Below, in pieces: positions 6,879 to 14,052 of a stretch of 14,620 bases of DNA. The notes below the pieces were generated by a model. The model saw only the letters and a program-made list of their open reading frames with translations, was not told the DNA's origin and ran no database searches. Both the position numbers and the translations under genes were made by a program. The DNA is from Bacteroidota bacterium (GTDB lineage Bacteria > Bacteroidota > Bacteroidia > Flavobacteriales > Flavobacteriaceae), in assembly GCA_015767395.1 (NCBI GenBank), contig JADWMI010000034.1:1-14620 (forward strand), read 5' to 3'. How positions within the stretch are numbered: the first letter of the stretch is position 1; each line of letters begins with the position of its first letter.

Positions 6879-7568
6879 TTGGAAGATAAAATCAGGATAG
6901 TTTTAGTTGACGATCACGCAATTGTACGTGACGGAATTAAGTATTTATTAGAAGAAGACGAAAACTTAACAATTATTGGAGAAGGATCAAATGGTTTAGA
7001 AGCTATTGAACTTGTTAAAAATCTAAACCCAGATTTATTAATTATTGATGTAAGAATGCCAGAAATGAATGGTATTGAAGCTCTAAAATTAATCAACAGT
7101 ACGCCTACCAATACAAAATCTATCGTTTTATCCATGCATGATTCTGAAGAATACATATTGGAATCTATTGAAGCAAACGCAATGGGATATTTACTTAAAG
7201 ACGCCAGTAAGGCTGAGGTTTTAAAGGCCATCCACACCGTTTACAATGGCGAAAAATATTTTAGCGGCGATATTAGTAATATCATCGTAAATAATCTACT
7301 TAAAAAATCTTCACCTGAAGATTCTTTGAAAACAAATCAAACTCATATTTCTTCGGAAGAAACTTCAAGCAACACCTACAATCTTACAAAAAAAGAAATT
7401 GAAATTCTTCAATTGGTACTTCTTGGAAAAACAAACAAAGAAATTTCTGAAGAATTAAATAAAAGTAAAAGAACCATTGAAACACATCGATTTAATTTGA
7501 TGAAAAAAATGGATGTTAAAAACTTAATTGAACTTTCAAGCAAAGCCAAAGAACAAGGTTTTATTTAA
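6879..7568 (+). CDS. NarL/FixJ-type response regulator (orphan), TTG start
   Basis: 229 residues. The receiver domain (about 5-122) has the acidic pair D11/D12, phospho-acceptor D57 (in LLIIDVRMPEMNG), S85 and K107 (in GYLLKDAS), so it is complete. A Ser/Thr-rich linker (about 142-167) leads to a LuxR-type helix-turn-helix (168-229, LTKKEIEILQLVLLGKTNKEI). The start is TTG at 6879: an in-frame TAA at 6867-6869 closes the frame upstream with no ATG between, and MEDKIRIVLVDDH is a normal start for this family. No histidine kinase is encoded in the window. It lies between the uptake and reductase operons with its own promoter region. It is the natural candidate to bind the TACGTA sites and to activate the locus in response to nitrate or nitrogen status. 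Confidence 0.92.
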   Translation: MEDKIRIVLVDDHAIVRDGIKYLLEEDENLTIIGEGSNGLEAIELVKNLNPDLLIIDVRMPEMNGIEALKLINSTPTNTKSIVLSMHDSEEYILESIEANAMGYLLKDASKAEVLKAIHTVYNGEKYFSGDISNIIVNNLLKKSSPEDSLKTNQTHISSEETSSNTYNLTKKEIEILQLVLLGKTNKEISEELNKSKRTIETHRFNLMKKMDVKNLIELSSKAKEQGFI

Positions 7569-7614
7569 TACTGATCCGCATTTCAAATAACTCAAAATTT
7601 AATTTACAAATAAA

Positions 7615-7642
7615 TACGTATATTACTACGTATTTATACGTA
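7615..7642. promoter_or_regulatory. Triple TACGTA cluster with perfect 7-2-7 dyad upstream of the nitrate reductase
   Basis: TACGTA occurs at 7615-7620, 7627-7632 and 7637-7642 (steps of 12 and 10 bp). 7627-7642 reads TACGTAT - TT - ATACGTA, a perfect inverted repeat with a 2-bp centre, the geometry known for NarL-family binding. It differs by one base from the dyad at 1004-1019. The cluster ends 6 bp before the -7 element at 7649, so a bound protein would replace the missing -33 contact, as expected for an activator. Confidence 0.7.
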
Positions 7643-7648
7643 TTTTAC

Positions 7649-7656
7649 TATATTTG
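7649..7656 (+). promoter_or_regulatory. Putative -7 promoter element of the nitrate reductase operon
   Basis: TATATTTG matches TAnnTTTG exactly and lies 37 nt before the ATG at 7694. The -33 position is filled by the TACGTA cluster and not by a TTTG element, suggesting activator dependence. Confidence 0.6.
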
Positions 7657-7693
7657 CCATGTTCATATTAAGAATCTTTAAAAAGCTATAAAC

Positions 7694-10600
7694 ATGTTAA
7701 AAACAAAACCACAAAAAACAATCTGCTCATATTGTGGTGTTGGTTGTGGAATTTTAGTAAATAAAGATTCGAACGGAAAGATAAGTGTAGAAGGTGATCC
7801 AGACTATCCTGTAAACAAAGGAATGCTTTGTTCAAAAGGGATGAATTTGAACTACGTTGCGCAAGAAACTTCAGATCGGATTTTGCACCCAGAAATGAGA
7901 TGGAGTAAAAACCACCCAATGGAAAAAGTCTCTTGGGACGAAGGATTGAACAGAGCCGCCGCTGTTTTTAAAAGTATAATTGAAAAGCATGGCCCTGATA
8001 GTGTTGCTTTTTATGTTTCAGGACAATGCTTAACAGAAGAATATTACATCGTAAACAAATTAACAAAAGGCTTTTTAGGCACAAATAATATTGACACCAA
8101 CTCGAGACTTTGCATGAGTTCAGCGGTTGTTGGTTACAAAAAATCACTTGGAGATGACAACGTTCCTATTTCATACGAGGATATTGAATTAGCTGATACT
8201 TTTTTAATTGCAGGAGCCAATCCAGCTTGGTGCCATCCTATTCTTTTTAGAAGATTAGAAAAACACAAACAAGAAAATCCAAATGTAAAAATTGTAGTAG
8301 TAGACCCAAGAAAAACTCAAACGGCTTCAATTGCAGATTTACACATACAATTAAACCCAGGAACCGATGTTGTTTTATATAACGCCATCGCTCGTAGATT
8401 GTTTGAGAAAAATAGAATTGACAAACATTACATAGAAAATCACACAACAGGAATTCAACAATTAAAAGAATTAGTATATAAAACTTCATACAGAGATGCA
8501 GCAAAAATTTGTGGAATTGAAGTAAATGATATAAAAAAGGCCGCTCAATATATTGGAAAAGCTACTGGTTTTATCAATATGTGGACGATGGGCTTAAATC
8601 AAAGTGTTATTGGTGTAGACAAAAATGTTTCATTAATAAACCTTTCTTTAATTACCGGGCAAATAGGAAAACCTGGCGCAGGTCCTTTTTCATTAACCGG
8701 GCAACCAAATGCCATGGGAGGAAGAGAGGTTGGCGGAATGGCAAACCTATTGGCTGCACATAAAAACTTATTAAACGAACAAGATAGAATTGATGTTGCC
8801 AATTTTTGGGGAAGTGAAGCCATTTCACCAAAACCAGGATTAACTGCTACGGAAATGTTTGACGCCTTAGACACTGGAAAATTAAAAGCTATTTGGATTA
8901 TTTGCACCAACCCTGTAGTGAGTTTACCAGACGCCAAAAAAGTTGAACGCGCTTTAGAAAAAGCCAAATTTGTGGTAGTTCAAGATATTTCACACAACTC
9001 AGAAACGACCAAATATGCCGATTTATTACTACCAGCTGCTGGTTGGATTGAGAAGGAAGGAACAATGACCAATTCTGAAAGAAGAATTAGTTATTTGCCG
9101 AAAGTAATTGAAGCGCCAGGAGAAGCACTTCCTGATGTAGAAATTTTATGGAAATTCGCTCAAAAAATGAATTTTCAAGGTTTTGAATATGAAAATGCAA
9201 GTGAAGTTTATGACGAACATTGCGCATTAACCAAGGGTACAAATATTGATATTTCAGGACTATCTCATCAAAGACTGATAGAAGAAGGTAGTTTTCAATG
9301 GCCTGTTCCTCACGAAACACATCCTGGAACACCGCGCCTTTTTCAAGATCACCAATATGAAACTTCAGACAAAAAAGCGCACATCAATGTTCCCATAAAT
9401 ATTTTAAATCTCTCAGAAAAAACTTCCAAAGAACTTCCGTTAATCTTAACAACAGGGCGAGTTCGTGATCAATGGCACACCAGAACAAAAACCGGAAAAG
9501 TAAATAGATTAACCACACATATTCCATCGCCTTATTTAGAAATGAATAAGATTGATGCAATGGAACGAAATATAAATGATGGTGATATAATTGATGTTTA
9601 CAATAAAAGAGGTGTTGTAAAAGTAAAAGTAAAACTGAATTTTGATATTAAAGAAGGCGTTGTATTTTTACCAATGCATTGGGGGAAAATTCAAGGAAAC
9701 GACTTTGGAAGGGCAAACAATTTAACCAATAACTTAATTGACCCTGTTTCTAAAGAGCCCGATTTTAAATTTGCGGCTGTACAAGTTTCAAAACACAAAA
9801 AAGAGAAAGAAAAAATATGTGTAATTGGTGCTGGTGCTGCTGCCTACCGATTTGTTCAAACCTATAGATCTCATAATTTGGAAGATGAAATTTCTATTTT
9901 TTCAAAAGAGGAAAACCCATTTTATAACAGAGTTTTGTTACCCGAATATGTGAGCGAAGATTTAACTTGGGAACAACTTCAGAAATTAAAAAAAGGGGAA
10001 GTTGAAAAATTAAAACTTGATCTTCATACAGGAATTCATATTACAAAAGTAAATTCAGAAGAAAAATATATAATAGATAGCAATAGTGACAAACATTATT
10101 TCGACACCTTAATAATGGCCACTGGTAGCCGTGCTTTTGTACCCAATGATGTACCGTTACATTTACCAGGCAGATTTACGATGCGTAATAAAAGTGATGC
10201 TGATAATTTAAGGAATTATTTAAACGATACTGGGTTACCTCCAAATGAACAACACGTAGTAATTGTTGGAGGTGGCTTATTGGGACTAGAATTAGCAGCC
10301 TCACTAAAAAAGAAAAAAATAAATATTAGCATAGTCCAAAGAGCTCCCAGATTAATGGAACGCCAATTGGATATAATTGCTAGTGAATTACTAGCTGAAA
10401 ATGTTCAAGAACGAGGCATTCAAATATATTTCAACAACGAAGTAAGCACCGTTTTTGAAGATGAAGAGACACCAAACAAACTGTCTATTTCTTTAAAAAC
10501 AGGTAGAATAATCAACGCCAATGCAATTGTATATGCTATTGGAACATTGCCAAATATTGAATTGGCAAAAGGCGCTAATATTAAATACGGAAGAGGTGTA

Positions 10601-11212
10601 GTTGTTAATCAATATTTGCAAACCAGCAATCCAAAAATATTTGCTTTGGGTGAAATCGCCGAATTCGAAAACGCATTATTCGGGATTACCTCGGCAGCAG
10701 AACAACAAGCAGATATAGCTGCCAAATTTATTTTGGGCGATTTAAACAGCGTATACAAAGGTTCTGTTTTAATGAATATTTTGAAGTTTGAAGACTTAGA
10801 CCTTTGCAGTATTGGAATGGTTTACACACCAAAAAACGACCCTTCGTATGAAGAAGTTGTTCTAAAAGATGTCAATCAGCATTTTTACAAAAAATGTATT
10901 ATTAAAAACGACCTCCTTGTTGGAGCCATTTTAATGGGCGATAAAAATGAATTTGCAGAGTTTAAAAGATTCATTGAAGAAAAGATTGAGCTTTCGGAAA
11001 AAAGAACTGAACTACTCCGAGGACAAAACGAAACAAAACCTGTTTTAGGAAAACTAATTTGTTCTTGCAGCCAGATCGGTGAAGGAAACCTTTTAGAAAC
11101 AATTAACAACGGCTGTAAAGATTTTAATGAATTGTGTTCTCAAACTGGAGCCGGTTTGGGCTGTGGAAGCTGTAAACCTGAAATAAGTGAACTTTTAAAA
11201 AAGGCTAAATAA
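7694..11212 (+). CDS. nasA: Assimilatory nitrate reductase fused to NirB-like FAD/NAD(P)H module and BFD [2Fe-2S] domain
   Basis: 1172 residues in one unbroken frame. Residues 1-55 form the [4Fe-4S] domain (C11, C14, C18, C46). Residues 56 to about 690 are the molybdopterin (bis-MGD) oxidoreductase with the presumed Mo-ligand Cys140 (TNSRLCMSS) and a molydopterin-dinucleotide-binding domain around 578-690. From about 705 to 1040 there is a pyridine-nucleotide-disulfide-type flavoprotein module with two dinucleotide folds (CVIGAGAAAYR near 709 and VVIVGGGLLGLELA near 855), most like the N-terminal half of NirB or NasC. The end is a BFD-type [2Fe-2S] domain with C1123, C1125, C1157 and C1160 (C-x-C-x31-C-x2-C). 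In Klebsiella and Bacillus the reductase and the NADH-oxidising subunit are separate proteins; here they form one polypeptide able in principle to run NAD(P)H, FAD, Fe-S, Mo, nitrate alone. No signal peptide, so cytoplasmic. The stop codon abuts the next ATG. Confidence 0.93.
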   Translation: MLKTKPQKTICSYCGVGCGILVNKDSNGKISVEGDPDYPVNKGMLCSKGMNLNYVAQETSDRILHPEMRWSKNHPMEKVSWDEGLNRAAAVFKSIIEKHGPDSVAFYVSGQCLTEEYYIVNKLTKGFLGTNNIDTNSRLCMSSAVVGYKKSLGDDNVPISYEDIELADTFLIAGANPAWCHPILFRRLEKHKQENPNVKIVVVDPRKTQTASIADLHIQLNPGTDVVLYNAIARRLFEKNRIDKHYIENHTTGIQQLKELVYKTSYRDAAKICGIEVNDIKKAAQYIGKATGFINMWTMGLNQSVIGVDKNVSLINLSLITGQIGKPGAGPFSLTGQPNAMGGREVGGMANLLAAHKNLLNEQDRIDVANFWGSEAISPKPGLTATEMFDALDTGKLKAIWIICTNPVVSLPDAKKVERALEKAKFVVVQDISHNSETTKYADLLLPAAGWIEKEGTMTNSERRISYLPKVIEAPGEALPDVEILWKFAQKMNFQGFEYENASEVYDEHCALTKGTNIDISGLSHQRLIEEGSFQWPVPHETHPGTPRLFQDHQYETSDKKAHINVPINILNLSEKTSKELPLILTTGRVRDQWHTRTKTGKVNRLTTHIPSPYLEMNKIDAMERNINDGDIIDVYNKRGVVKVKVKLNFDIKEGVVFLPMHWGKIQGNDFGRANNLTNNLIDPVSKEPDFKFAAVQVSKHKKEKEKICVIGAGAAAYRFVQTYRSHNLEDEISIFSKEENPFYNRVLLPEYVSEDLTWEQLQKLKKGEVEKLKLDLHTGIHITKVNSEEKYIIDSNSDKHYFDTLIMATGSRAFVPNDVPLHLPGRFTMRNKSDADNLRNYLNDTGLPPNEQHVVIVGGGLLGLELAASLKKKKINISIVQRAPRLMERQLDIIASELLAENVQERGIQIYFNNEVSTVFEDEETPNKLSISLKTGRIINANAIVYAIGTLPNIELAKGANIKYGRGVVVNQYLQTSNPKIFALGEIAEFENALFGITSAAEQQADIAAKFILGDLNSVYKGSVLMNILKFEDLDLCSIGMVYTPKNDPSYEEVVLKDVNQHFYKKCIIKNDLLVGAILMGDKNEFAEFKRFIEEKIELSEKRTELLRGQNETKPVLGKLICSCSQIGEGNLLETINNGCKDFNELCSQTGAGLGCGSCKPEISELLKKAK

Positions 11213-12643
11213 ATGGATACAAAACAAAAATTACAACGTATTTTCATTAAAGGTGGCGTTTTATCTCCTGGAGAATTAAAACAAATTCTTAGAATGACCG
11301 AAGAATTGGGATTGTCTACCATTAAATTTGGCTCAAGACAAGACATTTTAATTCCATATAAAGAATCAAACAAAAAAATTACTGATTTATATCCAACCAT
11401 TAATATTGGCAACAATCAAAAACATGATTTCCAAAATATTGTATGTTCTTATGTTTCATCTGACATTTTTCCTTCAACCCATTGGTTAAAAGGTTCTACC
11501 TATTTATATATTTTAGAGCAATTTCGTTTCAATCCGAAATTGAAAATTAATATTACCGATCCACACCAACAACTGGTGCCATTATTTAACGGACAGTTAA
11601 ATTTTATCGCTTCTGAAAATGAAGATTATTGGCATTTAAATTTAAAGCTTCCTGGCTGGGAAACTGAAGTAGAATTCCCTGTTTTAGTGTATAGCTGGGA
11701 CATCCCAAAATTTGCTGAAGCCATTGAAGAGTTTTATGAAGAAACGACAGATATTTCTCTATTGTTCGATTTAATTAATGAGAAAATTGATGCGAATAGC
11801 CGAACTATTGAAAACAAATTAGACATTCCTTTTCATCCATTTCCATATTATGAAGGAATGAATAAAATGGGCGAACATGAATATTGGCTTGGACTTTTTT
11901 GGAGAAACAATGAATATGACATCGATTTTTTAAAGGATTTTTGTGATTTTTGCTTAGAAAGCAGAATAGGTAAAATTTGTATTACCCCTTGGAAATCTTT
12001 TATTACTAAAGGAATTAACCGAAAATACAAATTAGGTTTAGAAAAGCTATTAGGCAAAAAGGGTATCAACGTCCGTCACTCATCATTAGAACTAAACTGG
12101 CATTTACCTGTAGATAATGTGGAAGCCTTAGAGTTAAAAAAATCTATTGTTCGAAATTTTGATCAAAATGATATTAGTACTTATGGTTTAAATTTTAGCA
12201 TTACAGATCGCGTTAAAAATGAAACCTATTTCACTTCTGCTGTTATTGAAAAAAATCAAATTCCGACTATTGTAAAAGATTTTAATATTAGGCCAACGTA
12301 TAATGTTTTATACTGCAAAAATTTCAATCCAAACACCAAGGAATATTTAATGTATGCCCAAGATGTTGATAAAATGGAGCTACCAGGTTTATTAATGGAA
12401 TTGAGTAAATTATATTTTGAAAAACTTGGAGAAATAGATGATTCTGAAAAGCAAAATATTGAAGATGTTAAAATTGAAAAAGAAGTGTATCAATGCGCTG
12501 AATGTTTAACCGTTTACGATCCAGAATACGGTGATTTGAATGCCAATATTGAAGTAGGAATACTATTTAATGACTTGCCAAACACCTACCAATGTTCGGT
12601 TTGTGAGGCTCAAAAGGAAAGTTATAAGCTAGTAAAGATCTAA
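11213..12643 (+). CDS. Nitrite/sulfite-reductase-fold protein lacking Fe-S/siroheme cysteines, with C-terminal rubredoxin domain
   Basis: 476 residues. Residues 12-60 (GGVLSPGELKQIL…GSRQDILI) look like the first ferredoxin-like half-domain of nitrite/sulfite reductases. 72-135 resembles the following siroheme-domain segment (FQNIVC at 73-78). 215-270 looks like the second half-domain. The C-x5-C and C-x3-C pairs that bind the [4Fe-4S]-siroheme centre are not present; the scattered cysteines (C78, C244, C247, C256 and one near 380) do not fit that pattern. The C-terminus (426-476) is rubredoxin-like, with C428-x2-C431 and C461-x2-C464 around YDPEYGD and GILFNDLPNTYQC, although the Gly usually following each pair is replaced by Leu or Glu. 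It starts at the base right after the nitrate reductase stop codon, so translation is probably coupled. Inference: a non-catalytic electron-transfer partner of the nitrate or nitrite reductase. Distant homology calls are by eye. Confidence 0.8.
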   Translation: MDTKQKLQRIFIKGGVLSPGELKQILRMTEELGLSTIKFGSRQDILIPYKESNKKITDLYPTINIGNNQKHDFQNIVCSYVSSDIFPSTHWLKGSTYLYILEQFRFNPKLKINITDPHQQLVPLFNGQLNFIASENEDYWHLNLKLPGWETEVEFPVLVYSWDIPKFAEAIEEFYEETTDISLLFDLINEKIDANSRTIENKLDIPFHPFPYYEGMNKMGEHEYWLGLFWRNNEYDIDFLKDFCDFCLESRIGKICITPWKSFITKGINRKYKLGLEKLLGKKGINVRHSSLELNWHLPVDNVEALELKKSIVRNFDQNDISTYGLNFSITDRVKNETYFTSAVIEKNQIPTIVKDFNIRPTYNVLYCKNFNPNTKEYLMYAQDVDKMELPGLLMELSKLYFEKLGEIDDSEKQNIEDVKIEKEVYQCAECLTVYDPEYGDLNANIEVGILFNDLPNTYQCSVCEAQKESYKLVKI

Positions 12644-12647
12644 AAGG

Positions 12648-13229
12648 CTATTTATTTTTATTTACAATTCCTTTGGTCAAATCGTTTAGCGTATCCACTT
12701 TTTCTTGAAAATCTCCTTTTATGGTTTTTCTGAAATCATTTAAATTTTCAGCCAAATCATTGATATTTTCAGGAATTACTTCTTCAAAAAACTGACGTAA
12801 TCTTTTTGCTAAAGTAGGCGATTTTCCGTTTGTTGAAATGGCTATTTTAATATTGCCTTTGGTAACAATGCCACCCATATAGAAATCACAATAAGGTGGA
12901 TTATCAGCCACATTTACCAAAATTTGTCGCGCTTTACAATCTTTATACACTTCAATATTTACAGGTACATCATCTGTTGTTGCAATTACCATATGCCTTC
13001 CTTTTAAATAGGAAACCTGGTAAATATCTTTAATTAGTTCTACAGCATGTTTTTGTGCTAATTCAACCAATTCAGCATGAAAATCTGGAGCAACAACTGT
13101 GACCTTTGCACTTGGACTTGACTTTAACAAAAACGTTAGTTTTTCTAAGCCTACATTTCCTCCTCCAACTATTAACACATCTAACTGTGCAACCTTTAAA
13201 AATATGGGGTATAATTCGTTTTGACTCAT
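12648..13229 (-). CDS. Precorrin-2 dehydrogenase / sirohydrochlorin ferrochelatase (Met8/CysG N-terminal type)
   Basis: 193 residues, corresponding to the N-terminal half of CysG or to Met8. The Rossmann motif VLIVGGGNVGLEK (18-30) binds NAD; VNVADNPPYCDFY (105-117) contains the conserved Asp (D109) region associated with catalysis; ISTNGKSPTLAKRLR (131-145) is the family's next conserved block. It converts precorrin-2 to sirohydrochlorin and inserts iron, completing siroheme for the nitrite/sulfite reductase. It lies downstream of the methyltransferase gene and converges on the reductase operon with only 4 bp between stop codons. Unlike enterobacterial CysG, the methyltransferase is a separate protein encoded next door. 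Confidence 0.92.
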   Translation of the reverse strand: MSQNELYPIFLKVAQLDVLIVGGGNVGLEKLTFLLKSSPSAKVTVVAPDFHAELVELAQKHAVELIKDIYQVSYLKGRHMVIATTDDVPVNIEVYKDCKARQILVNVADNPPYCDFYMGGIVTKGNIKIAISTNGKSPTLAKRLRQFFEEVIPENINDLAENLNDFRKTIKGDFQEKVDTLNDLTKGIVNKNK

Positions 13230-13251
13230 AATTAATTATTTCAACAAGGAA

Positions 13252-13259
13252 CAAATATA
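13252..13259 (-). promoter_or_regulatory. Possible internal -7 promoter element for the siroheme ferrochelatase gene
   Basis: On the minus strand the sequence reads TATATTTG, an exact TAnnTTTG match, 22 nt before the ATG at 13229 and within the 49-nt gap after the methyltransferase stop. No -33 element is obvious. It could give expression separate from the upstream genes, but such AT-rich octamers also arise by chance. Confidence 0.35.
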
Positions 13260-13278
13260 AGGATGTTAATGAAACCTA

Positions 13279-14052
13279 TTATGAATTTAATATCTCTGAA
13301 TGAATATTTTCATAAAACGAACGCAGTTTAGCGCTTTCTTTAACTACCTCTCCAATCACAATAATTGCTGGAGATGATAATTTTTTTTGTGCAACAACCT
13401 CTTCAATGGTATCAATAGTTCCCAAACCTAATTTTTCACTTTTGGTGGTACCATTTTGAATAATTGCTGTTGGCACTCCATTTTTATTAAACTTTTTGAA
13501 AATAGAAACTATTTCAGGAAGCTTACTCATTCCCATCAAAATAACTACCGTAGCGGTGGACTGCGCAGCCAAATACACGTCCTTTGATAATTTTCTTTCA
13601 GAAGTCGTTCCTGTAATGACCCAAAAACTCTCTGCAACACCTCTTTTTGTTAAAGAAATACCTTGACTTGCAGGAACGGCCATTGATGAGGAAATTCCTG
13701 AAATCACTTCCGTTTCAATTCCAAAAGACTCTATATAATCTATTTCTTCTGAACCTCTTCCAAATACAAATGGGTCTCCTCCTTTTAAGCGAACTGCATT
13801 TTCAAACTCAAAAGCGCTCTTCACAATTAACTCATTAATTTCATCTTGAGAATAACTATGAAGTCCTTTTCTTTTACCAACAAAAATCAATTTGGCATCA
13901 GGAGCATATTTTAACAACTCTCTATTAATTAAAGCATCATATAAAACAACATTGGCTTTTGCCAATGCTTTTACTCCTTTTACAGTAATCAAGTCTGGAT
14001 CTCCCGGACCTGCTCCAATTAAGGTTACTTTTGGTGTGGTTTTATTTTTCAT
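13279..14052 (-). CDS. cobA: Uroporphyrinogen-III C-methyltransferase
   Basis: 257 residues, the normal length for a stand-alone enzyme. Seen motifs: VTLIGAGPGDPDLITVKG (9-26), VLYDALI (36-42) and RLKGGDPFVFGRG (88-100), which are the SAM-binding and substrate-pocket signatures of this family. It transfers two methyl groups from SAM to uroporphyrinogen III, giving precorrin-2, the entry to siroheme. Its ATG overlaps the end of the upstream reductase gene by 11 nt (14042-14052), so the two are translated from one message and probably coupled. With the next gene it forms a two-protein siroheme pathway. A role in cobalamin synthesis cannot be excluded, but the neighbours point to siroheme. Confidence 0.94.
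   Translation of the reverse strand: MKNKTTPKVTLIGAGPGDPDLITVKGVKALAKANVVLYDALINRELLKYAPDAKLIFVGKRKGLHSYSQDEINELIVKSAFEFENAVRLKGGDPFVFGRGSEEIDYIESFGIETEVISGISSSMAVPASQGISLTKRGVAESFWVITGTTSERKLSKDVYLAAQSTATVVILMGMSKLPEIVSIFKKFNKNGVPTAIIQNGTTKSEKLGLGTIDTIEEVVAQKKLSSPAIIVIGEVVKESAKLRSFYENIHSEILNS

Noticed and set aside
8247..9332. Minus-strand and alternative-frame ORFs inside the nitrate reductase gene
   Set aside because: They lie opposite a well-supported coding frame with conserved motifs throughout and have no protein-like features of their own.
11213..12643. Calling this gene a functional siroheme nitrite reductase
   Set aside because: The half-domain pattern is present but the Cys-x5-Cys and Cys-x3-Cys ligands are not, so a catalytic assignment is not supported.
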